A stretch of DNA of 64,000 nucleotides from Bos javanicus (Eukaryota > Chordata > Mammalia > Artiodactyla > Bovidae), in contig NC_083884.1 in assembly GCF_032452875.1 (NCBI RefSeq), positions 23,081,501-23,145,500 on the forward strand, read 5' to 3'. The position numbers were made by a program, and so were the translations under genes. Positions 34,097 through 45,799 of the stretch are shown one piece after another (within the stretch, counting starts at the first letter, position 1; every line of letters begins with the position of its first letter). The notes below the pieces were generated by a model, which saw nothing but the letters and a program-made list of their open reading frames with translations, had not been told where the DNA came from and did no database searches.

Positions 34097-35193
34097 CTAT
34101 TTCTGCTTTATTGACTATGCCAAAGCCTTTGACTGTGTGGATCACAATAAACTGTGGAAAATTCTTCAAGATATGGGAATACCAGACCACCTGATCTGCC
34201 TCTTGAGAAATTTGTATGCAGGTCAGGAAGCAACAGTTAGAACTGGAAATGGAACAACAGACTGGTTCCAAATAGGAAAAGGAGTTCATCAAGGCTGTAT
34301 ATTGTCATCCTGTTTATTTAACTTATATGCAGAGTACATCATGAGAAACGCTGGACTGGAAGAAACACAAGCTGGAATCAAGATTGCCGGGAGAAATATC
34401 AATCACCTCAGATATGCAGATAACAACACCCTTATGGCAGAAAGTGAAGAGTAACTCAAAAGCCTCTTGATGAAAGTGAAAGTGGAGAGTGAAAAAGTTG
34501 TCTTAAAGCTCAACATTCAGAAAACGAAGATCATGGCATCCGGTCCCACAACTTCATGGTAAATAGATGGGGAAACAGTGGAAACAGTGTCAGACTTTAT
34601 TTTTCTGGGCTCCAAAGTCACTACAGATGGTGACTGCAGCCATGAAATTAAAAGACACTTACTCCTTGGAAGGAAAGTTATGACCAACCTAGATAGTATA
34701 TTCAAAAGCAGAGACATTACTTTGCCAACAAAGGTTCGTCTAGTCAAGGCTATGGTTTTTCCTGTGGTCATGTATGGATGTGAGAGTTGGACTGTGAAGA
34801 AGGCTGAGCGCCAAAGAATTGATGCTTTTGAACTGTGGTGTTGGAGAAGACTCTTGAGAGTCCCTTGGACTGCAAGGAGATCCAACCAGTCCATTCTGAA
34901 GGAGATCAGCCCTGGGATTTCTTCAGAAGGAATGATGCTGAAGCTGAAACTCCAGTACTTTGGCCACCTCATGCAAAGAATTGACTCATTGGAAAAGACT
35001 CTGATGCTGGGAGGGATTGGGGGCAGGAGAAGAAGGGGAAGACAGAGGATGAGATGGCTGGAAGGCATCACTGACTCAATGGATGTGAGTCTGAGTGAAC
35101 TCTGGGAGTCGGTGATGGACAGGCAGGCCTGGCGTGCTGCGATTCATGGGGTCGCAAAGAGTCGAACACGACTGAGCGACTGATCTGATCTGA
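34097..35193 (+). mobile_element. BovB LINE, 5'-truncated (about 1.1 kb)
   Basis: Plus-strand copy from the RT 'DYAKAFDC' motif to a (TGATC)n tail at 35176-35193. The GATCT-type tail differs from the GAACT-type tail of most copies here. Very close to the other young copies. Confidence 0.95.
34137..35183 (+). pseudogene. BovB RT C-terminal half, two open segments
   Basis: The first segment (34137-34454) carries 'GKGVHQGCILSSCLFNLYAEY' and an RT box that reads 'YADNN' where 'YADDT' is expected, so the second catalytic Asp is lost. It ends at TAA where 'EEELKS' should follow. The second segment (34578-35183) is an uninterrupted 201-codon C-terminal region ending at the natural stop ('HGVAKSRTRLSD'). 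The copy is therefore dead by point mutation. Confidence 0.9.
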
Positions 35194-35349
35194 TCTTAAT
35201 GTCAGCTGAAATTATTTATTTCAGGAAATACAGCACTACATAAAACTAAATGATGTTTTATAAAGGCAAACTAAGGTGACAAATGTTAATTCACTCAATG
35301 GTGAATCATTTCTCCTTCAGTGGTTTATAATCATTCCAGCACTTTATAT

Positions 35350-35672
35350 CAGTTCAGTTCAGTTCAGTCGCTCAGTTGTGTCTGACTCTTTGCAACCCCA
35401 TGAATCACAGCATGCCAGGCCCTCCTGTCCATCACCCACTCCCGGAGTTCACTCAGACTCACGTCCATCGAGTCAGTGATGCCCTCCAGCCATCTCATCC
35501 TCTGTTGTCCCCTTCTCCTCCTGCCCCCAATCCCTCCCAGCATCAGAGTCTTTTCCAATGAGTCAACTCTTCGCATGAGGTGGCCAAAGTACTGGAGTTT
35601 CAGCTTTAGCATCATTCCTTCCAAAGAAATCCCAGGGCTGATCTCCTTCAGAATAGATTGGTTGGATCTCCT
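35350..35672 (-). mobile_element. BovB LINE 3'-end fragment (about 320 bp)
   Basis: CAGTT-repeat tail at the left; truncated in the C-terminal coding region at 'ttggttggatctcctg'. The antisense 116-codon frame 35364-35714 includes the natural BovB C-terminus. Confidence 0.95.
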
Positions 35673-36903
35673 GGGTAATTTTTCCATTTTTTCAAAGGCT
35701 ATTGTGCTCATCAAAGTAAACTTACTAAATAGTTTGATTTAGCTCTACCCAGAAACATGCAAGCTATTCTCAGCCACTTAACATTTTAAGAGATAAAGCA
35801 AATTGAAACACAGAAAATGCATTTAACCTTTTCTCTTATTCCCTCAAATTTTATACAGTTTCCTAATTTAATCATTTGTTAATGTCAAGCATCTAGCACC
35901 CCATCCCCTCCCCAAGGTTCAAATTTTCTACGTGTATATATATATGTTATTTTGGAGGGAGAATATATCTACTGTCTAAAGCATAAGGGACCAGATCCAT
36001 TCCCACAGCCCACCTGCCACTACCTGAGGACCAGATACATGACTGGGGTTAGCCATCTGATGTTTCTCAGAACTGCACTCTCCCACATGCCCCCACATAT
36101 GTCGGGACTTAGTGAAGAAAGTATGGTGGACCTTAAAGGCTCCAAGCAAATGTGTCTGTGCCTGGCCTTTGATACAATTCCTGCTGCCCAGATTTTGAAG
36201 CATTCTTAATTCTTACATTTTCGCAAGCCTGTACACCAATCTGGAACTCTGTGGTAAATACCACGTAAATTCCACCTTTGCCTAAGGTAACTTGAATTAG
36301 TTAATGTTGTCTTTTACTAGTTTATGAATAAGTGCCTTTTTGACTCGTATTTTTTCCATATTTTATATTTAATGTTGAGACATAATTTTTATTTCATGCT
36401 GTTTTATCTCTTTAGAGCTTTGCATTTTTAGGAAAAAATATAGTCTTGATTCTGCAAGTAGTTTCAAAAATATGAATCTATAGTTTGAGAAGCTATAGAA
36501 TTTTTTGAAATGTAATTACTTTGATAAACTCTATTCTCGCTTCTATCATTTATAATAGCTTTGTCTTTTGAACTTCGTAAAGCAGGGTTAAACAATAGGT
36601 TCTCTTTGGTTTTGACTTGTTTTCCTTATCATCATGCATATAACCTTCATTCACCTTGTTCAGTGTATCAATAGTTGTTTCTGTTTTATTGATATGTCAT
36701 GTTTGATTATACAACTACATTATGGTTCTATTATTGATTCTACTTTTAAAGAATGATTAAGTTGTTCTGGGGAATCTTTTAAATATGATTGCTTTAAACA
36801 GTCTTCTACATATTCTTTTTGTTGTTAAATATATGTGCTCATTTCAGTAGATAGTGGATAGATAGGAAGGTAGAGATATCATAAACACATACACTAAATT
36901 TTA
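35673..36903. other. Unannotated DNA
   Basis: The 35940-36210 part is somewhat GC-richer, with 75-85 codon frames on both strands and no domain. The rest is AT-rich. No gene recognised. Confidence 0.45.
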
Positions 36904-36945
36904 TATATATACATATACATGTACATATATATATATATGTATATG

Positions 36946-36978
<33 letters not shown>
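36904..36978 (+). repeat. TA-rich microsatellite (imperfect)
   Basis: Alternating TA with occasional C/G. It served as the insertion site of the BovB at 36979; similar TA repeats resume at 37569-37583. Confidence 0.92.
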
Positions 36979-36981
<3 letters not shown>

Positions 36982-37567
36982 GGGGAGGGCTCCAAAATCA
37001 CTGCAGATGGTGATTGGAGCCATGAAATTAAAGGACGCTTACTCCTTGGAAGGAAAGTTATGAACAACCTAGATAGCATATTAAAAAGCTGAGACATTAC
37101 TTTGCCAACAAAGGTCCATCTAGTCAAGGCTATGGTTTTTCCAGTGGTCATGTATGGATGTGAGAGTTGGAATAAAAAGAAAGCTGAGTGCTGAAGAATT
37201 GATGCTTTTGAACTGTGGTGTTGGAGAAGACTCTTGAGAGTCCCTTGGACTGCAAGGAGATCCAACCAGTCCATTCTAAAGGAGATCAGTCCTGGGTGTT
37301 CATTGGAAGGATTGATGCTAAAGCTGAAACTCCAGTACTTTGGCCACTTCATGAAGAGTTGACTCATTGGAAAAGACTCTGATGCTGGGAGGGATTGTAG
37401 GCAGGAGAAGGGGACGACAGAGGATGAGATGGCTGGATGGCATCACCGACTCGATGGACAGGAGTTTGGGTGGACTCTGGGAGTTGGTGACGGACAGGGA
37501 GACCTGGCGTGCTGCAATTCATGGGGTCGCAAAGAGTCAGACACGACTGGGCAACTGAACTGAACTG
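36979..37567 (+). mobile_element. BovB LINE, 5'-truncated (about 590 bp)
   Basis: It starts near the 'GSKITADGD' block and ends in a GAACT-type tail. Both flanks are TA repeats, so the TSD lies within low-complexity sequence and cannot be bounded. In-frame stops are present ('AEC*' near 37190). Confidence 0.95.
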
Positions 37568-37608
37568 AATGTATATATATATATTTGGAATTTTTTAGTG
37601 AGGAATTG

Positions 37609-37792
37609 TTGTTCAGTCTCTCAGTAACGTCCGACTGTTTGTGACTCCATGGACTGCAGCACACCAGGTTCTCTGTCCTTCATTATCTCCCGAAGTTTGC
37701 TCAAACTCATGTCCATTGAATTGGTAATGCCAACCAACCATCTCATCCTTTCTTGCCCTCTTCTCCCCCTGCCCTCAATCTTTTCCAGCATC
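37609..37792 (-). mobile_element. BovB LINE (older copy), 3' part
   Basis: Minus-strand BovB 3' end, diverged. Interrupted at 37792 by a Bov-A2 that duplicated ttccagcatc (37783-37792 and 38073-38082). Confidence 0.9.
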
Positions 37793-38072
37793 TGCTGCTG
37801 CTGCTGCTGCTAAGTTGCTTCTTTCGTGTCCGACTCTGTGCAACCCCATAGATGGCAGCCCACCAGGCTCCCCCGTCCCTGGGATTCTCCAGGCAAGAAC
37901 ACTGGAGTGGGTTGCCATTTCCTTCTCCAATGCATGAAAATGAAAAGTGAAAGTGAAGTCACGCAGTCGTGTATGACTCTTCACGACCCCATGGACTACA
38001 GCCTACCAGGCTCCTCCGTCCATGGGATTTTCCAGGCAAGAGTACTGAATGGGGGTGCCATTGCCTTCTCTG
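37793..38072 (-). mobile_element. Bov-A2 SINE inserted in BovB
   Basis: Minus-strand dimer with (GCT)n at the left and the monomer linker near 37930-37960. A 10-bp TSD within BovB sequence proves it is younger than its BovB host. Confidence 0.95.
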
Positions 38073-38778
38073 TTCCAGCATCAGGGTCTTTTCCAATGAG
38101 TTGGCTCTTCACATCAGGTGGCCTAAGTATTGGAGCTTCAACTTCAGCAGAAGTCTTTTCAGTGAATATTCAGGGTTGATTTCCTTTAGAATTTACTCTT
38201 TTGATCTCCTTGCTGGCCAAGGGACTTTCAAGAATCTTCTCCAGTGCTACAATTTGAAAACCTCAATTCTTCAGCTCTCAGCCTTCTTTATCACCTAACT
38301 CTTACACTCGTACATGACTACTGGAAAAACCATAGCTCTGACTAGACAGGCCTTTGTTGGCAAAGTGATGTCTCTGCTTTTTAATATGCTCTCTATGTTT
38401 GTTATAGCTTTTTTTCCAAGTTGCAAGCATCTTTTAATTTCATGGCTGCAGTCACCATTGGCAGTGATTTTGGAGCCCAAGAAAATAAAGTCTGTCACTG
38501 TTTCCACTTTTTCCCCATCTATTTGCCATGAAGTGATGCCACAATCTTAGTTTTTTAAAGGTTGAGTTTTAAGCCTGGTTTTTCACTCTCGTCTTTCACA
38601 TTCATCAAGAGATTCTTTAGTTCCTTAGTTCTTCACTTTCTGCCATTAGGGTGGGGTCATCTGCATATCTGAGATTATTGATATTTCTCCTGGCAGTCTT
38701 GATTCCAGCTTGTGCTTCATCCAGTCTGGCATTTCTCACGATATACTCTGCACAAAAGTTAAATAAGTAGAGTGAGAA
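38073..38778 (-). mobile_element. BovB LINE (older copy), continuation
   Basis: Resumes at 'ttccagcatcagggtctttt' and runs to the RT 'YADD'-adjacent region, ending near 'aagttaaataagtagagtga'. Many indels; only short frames remain (for example 38295-38507). Confidence 0.9.
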
Positions 38779-39049
38779 GTAAAGAGGAAAAAGCTTAGTT
38801 TCTGTGGATATTAATTATAAAGAGTTTTCCAAAGAGTTTTTTTTCTTTTTTTTTTAATCCTTATTCTCACCAAAGACATATAATTTTACAGATGTTAGGC
38901 ATTCTTGCCAATACATGATATTATTAGACCTTTTAGTTTTCTAGTTTATATCTCGGGATTTTAATTTTTAAACTAGCCACTTGCTATTTCTTAATAGCAA
39001 GATTTTTTTAGTCATTTCAAAATTGAGTTTCTTATAACTATTGATTAGC
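38779..39049. other. AT-rich DNA, nothing recognised
   Basis: Short interval with a T-run near 38840. Confidence 0.5.
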
Positions 39050-39490
39050 ATTTTAATTTTTATTGGTTGAAGTATAATTGACTTACACTATTGCATTAAT
39101 TTCAGCTCTACAACATTGTGACTTGATATTTTTGTAGATTGTACATCATGCAAACTTATAATAATGAATATATTCCTTGTCCTGTATATTACATCCCTAT
39201 AATGTACAAATTTTATAACTGGTAGTTCATATCTCATATTTCCCTTCATCTCCTTCATTCTTCTTACCAACCTTTTACCCTCTAGTAAGCACTAGTTTGT
39301 TTTCTGTATGTGTCATCTTTTTCTGTTTTGTTATTCATCTGCTTTGTTTTTGAGACTGCACAGATAAGTGAAAACACATGGCAATTGTTCTTGTCTAGCT
39401 TTTTTACTAAGCATCATACCTCCAGGTCTATCCATGTTGTTGACATATCAAGGTGTTTGATGCTTTTTTGTATTCTATATAATAAATCTT
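39050..39490 (-). mobile_element. L1 3'UTR fragment (older)
   Basis: Same class as 2700-2990: antisense 'attggttgaagtataattga', 'tgtgacttgatatttttgta', then 'taagcactagtttgttttct' and 'ggtctatccatgttgt' blocks. Confidence 0.65.
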
Positions 39491-39661
39491 TGACTAACCC
39501 ACCAAGCTCTTAAAAATAGTTTCTTATGTTTACTCCTGGAAGTTTTCTTCGGGGAAAAAAAAAAAAAGATACTAACCAAGTGTGTATTTTTCCAAAAATG
39601 AAGCTTTCTGTTTTAAAATCAAATTATACAATTATTCATTATAAATTATATTAACAAACTA

Positions 39662-39683
39662 AACATATATATATATATATATA
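39662..39683 (+). repeat. (AT)n microsatellite
   Basis: About 11 TA units. Confidence 0.93.
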
Positions 39684-39689
39684 ATGATG

Positions 39690-40025
39690 ATGATCCCATT
39701 TGTTGAAAGACATTCAACAAAATTCAGCATCCATTTCAGATTGAAAAACAAAGAAACTCTCATCAAGATAGAAATAGAAAGGCATTTATTAAAGTGCCTT
39801 AAAAATAACAGTTAGAAAAACTACCCATAGCTAACATCATACTGAAAATTAAAAAATGAGTTATTTCTCCCTAAGGTCAGAAACAAGACAAAGATGTCCA
39901 TTTCCATGAGTTCTAGTCAAGATTGTACTGAGATTTTGCCCATTGCAATCAGGCAGTAAAATGAAATAAATAAAGCCAGCCAGATTGGAAATAAGTAAAA
40001 CTGCTTTTGTCTGTAGAACACATAA
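39690..40025 (+). mobile_element. L1 ORF2 RT-domain fragment (old)
   Basis: Plus-strand decayed ORF2 sequence immediately upstream of where the young L1 at 20171 starts: 'gacattcaacaaaattcagc', 'catagctaacatcatactga', 'ggtcagaaacaagacaaaga' and 'gcaatcaggcag'. Stops and indels throughout. Confidence 0.75.
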
Positions 40026-40099
40026 TCAGCTATGCAAACAGTCTTCCCTTCATGATATTCTGCCCTGTGAATTTCTGACTTGCTTATGCTTGTGTGCAT

Positions 40100-40318
40100 A
40101 GTCACTCAGACATGTCTAACTCTTTGCAACCCTTTGGACTGTAGCCCGCCAGGTTCCTCCATCTTTGGGATTTTTTAGGCAAGAATACAGTACAACTGGA
40201 GAGTTGTCACTTTCCTCCTCCAGGGGATCTTTCCGACCCAGGGATTGAACCCATGTCTCTTGTGTACTCTATATTGCAGGTGGATTCTTTACCTGTTGAC
40301 TTGCTTAGCCAGCTGCAC
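40100..40318 (-). mobile_element. Bov-tA SINE, older copy
   Basis: Minus-strand layout with BovB module at the left and tRNA-like head at the right, noticeably diverged, with a short local expansion near 40190. Confidence 0.88.
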
Positions 40319-40357
40319 AACCGCATGTCAGATTCTTACAATAAATCTCCATACAAT

Positions 40358-40500
40358 TGATCCTTGAACAACATGAATTTGAACTGTGTGAGTTCACTTA
40401 CACACTGATTTTTTTTTTTTCAATAAACACTAGAGTACTACATCTGCAAATGGGCTGAATATGCAGATGCAGAATCTCAGATAAAACTTTGCTGGCTCGA
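40358..40500 (+). mobile_element. Tigger/MER2-like DNA transposon remnant
   Basis: 'gatccttgaacaacatgaat' followed by 'tttgaactgtgtgagttcac' is the terminal sequence of mammalian pogo-type Tigger/MER2 elements. Only this end survives. Confidence 0.6.
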
Positions 40501-41760
40501 ATACTCTGAACCCTGACTGATACAGACTGATACAGACATAGAGCTTATTCTGACATCTGCACTACCATTTTATTTTACTTGAAAGTATTTTTAATGAATT
40601 AGGATTCCTATGATAGTCAAAACAGCAGTTCCAAAGAGTATCTCATGTGTTTTATTTCCTCACACATTTCTGAATTCATTAATGAATTTATTCATTTTGC
40701 CTGTATTTTCTGGGATTTAGATATGCTACCAAGAACTCAGACTGCAACCAGAATTGGAGAAAAAGTGAAAAGGCTTGAGTATTTTAAAGACCTATACCTC
40801 TATTTATCTAACAATAGTCAGAGTCAATAGTAATACAAGTAGCAGAGGTGCCAACTTCTATTAGAGAAGCTGGCAGAAGATAGTACATGTAAACTTTTTG
40901 ATCCGATTTAGGGCAGAGAAGACAGTATCAAGGAACTTCAAAAGCAGAGTATATGTAATTAGAAAGCTCAACATTGATGGCTGGATTATTACTTATTTTA
41001 AGATCAGTTCTTTTTTAAAGATAATTCTTGGTCTTTTCTAAAATGACAGATTACCTAATATATATTATTCTGGAAAAATTCTTAGTTGCTATCAAGTACC
41101 CTTTTTAGAATTTTTTAAATAGATGTGTAAGAAACATAATATGATTCTCCAGATTGAACCAAATATCTGATGCCCCTACTATATTCAGAGTTCTATAATA
41201 AATATTGTGAAGATACAAAAATATATTTGTATATAGCAAGGTATTACATAAAGCAATTATTTTTGCTAAAGGTAGTTTACAGTTTTAATGCAGTTTCTAT
41301 TACTGAGATATATACATCAGTTATCCATTCAAGAATATCTACTCTCATGAGTATGTTAACTACCAAAATCTCTGTTACTTTCTATATCAAATATTGAATT
41401 AAGACCTATACAAAATACATTTAACAAAGTCTCTACAGAACTTAAATCACCATCCACTAATTCATACAAAATTATACATTGCACATGTAACCTTTCTAAC
41501 CAGAAATATAATAAATCCAAGTCAGTATATTCAGCAAATTCTACATTAAACTGAATTTTAAAAAATGACATTATCTATATCATGTTAATGTAAACTTAAA
41601 TCACACTGAAAAATATATAAACTTCTGAAATGAATCAAATGATCACAATAAAAATCTAGTAAGTTTCAGAGCTAACAACATCATTAAAATAGGTAAGACA
41701 TAGGACAAAACAAACTTTCAAAATAATTTCAAAATTATATTTGATACAGCACCTAGGTGA
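40501..41760. other. AT-rich DNA, nothing recognised
   Basis: No gene; frames at 40645, 41170 and 41356 have no domain. A direct repeat of 'actgatacag' lies near 40514-40535. Confidence 0.45.
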
Positions 41761-41970
41761 GGCTTCCCTGGTGGCTCAGATGATAAAGAATCTTCCCACA
41801 ATGCAGGAAACCTGGGTTAGATCCCTCGGTCAGGAAGATCCCCTGGAGAAAGGCTACCCACTCAAGTATTCTTACCTAGAGAATTCTATTGACAGAGGAG
41901 CCTGGTGAGCTATAGTCCATGGGGTCACGAAGAGTTGAACACAACTGAGCAATTAGAGTGACAGCAGCAG
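41761..41970 (+). mobile_element. Bov-tA SINE (plus member of a tail-to-tail pair)
   Basis: Complete head and BovB-derived tail, ending in a short (AGC)n. Moderately diverged. Confidence 0.92.
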
Positions 41971-41985
41971 GTAATTATGAGTGTG

Positions 41986-42192
41986 TACTAGTTGCTTCAG
42001 TTGTGTCCAAGTCTTTGTGACTCTATGGACTGGAACCTGCCAGGCTCTTCTCTCCATGGGATTCTTCAAACAAGAATACTGGAGTGGGTTGCCATGCCTT
42101 CCTCCAGGGGATCTTCCCAACCCAGGGATTGAACCCAGCTATCTATGTCTCCAACATTGTCAGGCAGGTTCTTTACCACTAACACCACTGTG
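41986..42192 (-). mobile_element. Bov-tA SINE (minus member of a tail-to-tail pair)
   Basis: Same family in opposite orientation about 15 bp away. The two 3' ends face each other. Confidence 0.92.
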
Positions 42193-43891
42193 AAATATCA
42201 CAATTAACCTAAATGTTTATGTTTTCATACCACATTAATAATAACAAAAAAATCCTCAGATTAGGAATTGATAGGACTTGTTGTTTTGAATATTTTATTA
42301 AAAAGCAAATAATACATGAAAAGCAGAACAAATAAATATTTAAGCATCTGTCCTAAACATGTACTTGTTTTTTTTTTTTTTTTCCCACTTCATATACCAT
42401 ATGTGCTGACAAAACCTCTGTTGGAATTATGACAACAAAGAACTAGAGGAAAGTTACCTACAAAATATAATTTAAAGAGGACCAAAAGCATTACCCACTT
42501 CCTCACCAGCTAAATTTTTGAGCATTTTTAAAACTTTTTTAAATGGGAAAAAAACCCACCAAAACTCAACTTTAAAATTATAAGTTAAGTTGGAGAAGGA
42601 AAGAATAGTGAACTAATCTTATTCCATTTAACAAAGCACCTCAGATTGGTTTATTAGAAAGTTGCTGGTTTTGAAAGTTAAGAGAAGGTGTGATGGTTAA
42701 TATCTTAAGGAAGATGTAGAAACAAGGTGAGTTAGATCGAGGCAGAATAAGTTTCAAAACATTGTACAGCTTGAAGTATGCCGATGGGGAAATAAAATGG
42801 ACACAAACTGGATAAGGGAGACTTAGTACATGTTTTACATACTTTGCCAGTCTATTGATGCCATGTCTGAGTTCCATAGCAGGCTCAGACCTTGCTCTGA
42901 CATCTATCACTAAAGAGCAAATGTCAGGGGAAAGGCAAAAGCGAATTTTGCATGCATATATGAGGGTCCAACTGCTGACAGTTTCTCAAATATAATAAAT
43001 GATAAATATTTCATTTTGTATATTACTTTTAAATGCTAATCTTTCTTCCTGGAGCAATATTAATTTAATTTATGAAAAAAAATTTAAGCCATCTACTTCC
43101 TTCTGGTAAAGGTTAAACAGTTTCTTGTCAAATAAAAGCATGCTGTTTCTTAAACAAAAGGGCAGGTTTGTTAATATAACTTGGATTTACTTGCACATAT
43201 GTCTTAAGTCTTACTGGTTGATAGGATTAGTTGACCTTTATGTCCATCAAACACTGAGATTTTACGATTTATGATTAAATAACGTTCATTTATTCTTATG
43301 TAAAAGGAAATGTGATACATCACCAAAAATTTTAATTAAGTAATTCCTTTCTAATCATAGAGATTTCCATGCAAAAGATACAGTCATAAAAAAGAATGAC
43401 CCACTATATGAGACTGTATTTTGATCATCTTATTGAGTGGCATGGTTGGGACTTCAGGTACTGTGGTCAGAAGTTTGCACACTGACTGGAACAATAGGTG
43501 AAAGACAAGGCAAGCATTTTGAAATGAACCAAATATTCATCACTCTTTTTCATTTATTAGTTCTGTAACCTATAGAAAAGCTTCTTACAGAAAAGGATTT
43601 TATGAAGATTAAAGAAGACATTCTGTATGTAACCACTTCACCAATTATAAGGTTTGCACAAATTTAAAAATTTTTACTCTTAATTATTATCATGAATTTA
43701 TATTTACTAAAGTTCTAGAAATATGTATAGATACATTTTCTACACCAACTTATACACCTTTGCAGCTCTTGTCCTTATAATACTACAGGGAAATAAAAAG
43801 GCCTTTTCTAGAAAAGAAAAAAAATGTGGTAGAGGTCAAGAGAGAAACATGCTTCTAGGCTTCTAATATTCTTGACCATATGCAGGTATAT
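42193..43891. other. AT-rich DNA, nothing recognised
   Basis: 1.7 kb without a gene. A T-run lies at 42367-42383. The 89-codon minus frame 42641-42910 has no domain. Confidence 0.5.
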
Positions 43892-43938
43892 AAACTGGTG
43901 CATCTTCTACCTTTGTGTCTTGTGCTTTGTTTAGTCAG
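43892..43938 (+). repeat. Left copy of a 47-bp direct repeat (long TSD)
   Basis: Matches 44786-44832 at 43 of 47 positions by direct reading. Confidence 0.88.
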
Positions 43939-44785
43939 CCTTGGGCTGGATAAAGCACAAGCTGGAATCATGATTGCTGGGAGAAATATCAATAACCTCA
44001 GATATGCAGATGACACCACCCTTATGGCAGAAAGTGAAGAAGAACTAAAGAGCCTCTTGATGAAAGTGAAAGAGGAGACTGAGAAAGTTGGCTTAAAACT
44101 CAACATTCAGAAAATTAAGATCATGGCATCCAGTCCTATCACTTCATGGCAAATAGATGGGGAAACTGTGGAAACAGCGGCTGAGTTTATTTTGGGGGGC
44201 TCCAAAATCACTGCAGATGGTGACTGCAGCCATGAAATTAAAAGATGCTTACTCCTTGGAAGGAAAGTTATGACCAACACAGACAGCATATTAAAAAGCA
44301 GAAACATTACTTTGCCAAGCAAAGTCTGTCTAGTCAAGGCTATGGTTTTTCCAGTAGTCATGTATGGATGTGAGAGTTGGACTCTAAAGAAAGCTGAATG
44401 CTGAAGAATTGATACTTTTGAACTGTGGTGTTGGAGAAGACTCTCGAGGGTCCCTTGGACTGCAAGGAGATCCAACCAGTCCATCCTAAAGGAAATCAGT
44501 CTTGGGTGTTCATTGGAAGGACTGATGTTGAAGCTAAACTCCAATATTTTGGCCACCTGATGTGAAGAGTTGACTCACTTGAAAAGACCTTGATGCTGGA
44601 AAGATTGAGGGCAGGAGGAGAAGGGGACAACAGAGGATGAGATGGTTGGATGGCATCACCGACTCAATGGATATGAGTTTAGGTAGACTCCTGGAGTTGG
44701 TGATGTACAGGGAGGCCTGGCGTGCTGCAGTTCATGGGATCACAAAGAGTCAGACATGACTGAAGGAATGAACTGAACTGAACTG
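43939..44785 (+). mobile_element. BovB LINE, 5'-truncated (about 850 bp)
   Basis: Starts at 'cttgggctggataaagcaca' and ends in a GAACT-type tail. The 174-codon frame 43880-44404 reads through from flanking DNA into BovB and contains 'NNLRYADDTTLMAESEEELK' with an intact YADD box, then stops at TGA where 'AERRR' is expected. Confidence 0.95.
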
Positions 44786-44832
44786 AAACTGGTGCATCTT
44801 CTTCTTTTGCGTCTTGTGTTTTGTTTAGTCAG
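44786..44832 (+). repeat. Right copy of a 47-bp direct repeat (long TSD)
   Basis: Directly abuts the BovB tail; four substitutions relative to 43892-43938. Confidence 0.88.
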
Positions 44833-45787
44833 CTATAAGTTTGTGACTCAAAGTAATCCTTAACTTGTCTAAATAAGGCCTAGTGAAAGAAACTCTAGAG
44901 AATGTAAACACATACTTCGTGTTTAGTTGATAGAAATTAGTGGGGAAAATGGAGTCAGTGTTCATTTGAATCACAATGGTTAAAGTCTTTTTTAAACCAG
45001 TCTTCACATCTTCAGTTTTCCTGGTGTATACTAATTAAAAGTACAGAAATATTTCTTACAAAAAGTGAGTGGCTAGAATCAAGTTTTACACTTAATATTT
45101 AGTAGCTTTCTTTTTGAGCCCCGTTATTTTTGTGAAGTTTGGTTTCTTTCAAATTATATTGCATTAACAAGACCTTCAAGATAAGAGATAATACTTAAGA
45201 CAAGTAGAAAAATTTGTTATAGTTGGTACAGGGAATTATCAAAATTTAATTTATACAACCCAGTATTTTTAGTATGGCCCATATTGAGTAATATTAATAA
45301 GATATATTGATTTATTTCTATATAATATTTCAAGCTGATTAATAAATACAGCACTTAGATATGATTGCTACTTGGTCGTTAGTAGCAATTTATTAGTACC
45401 AAATTTTAAAAACATATTTTCATGTTTAATAAATGTAAATTTAAAACTATTTTTCTAGCATATATGTAGATTATAAAAATAATTATTTATTACTTAGACT
45501 GTTTTAATCACAAAGCCTCTGTAGACTCATGAGATATTGGCATTCCATAATATGTCTCTTGTGTTGATTGCAGTGGGTTGGGGAGATAGTCATTCTTATA
45601 AAAATCTCATATTCCTAACTCCTGATGTTAAATTATAAATAGAATCCTATCTACAGCCTAGGTCAGTGTAATCTGGAAGTTTGATCATTTCATGTGTTCT
45701 GCACCAGCCAAATTACCCTTACCACAATTTCATCTCGGCAACAAGTTATACATTTCATCCTTCCTTTATAATTTCTCTCTGTAGTGC
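44833..45787. other. AT-rich DNA, nothing recognised
   Basis: No gene or named repeat. Confidence 0.5.
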
Positions 45788-45799
45788 TTACCATTACAT

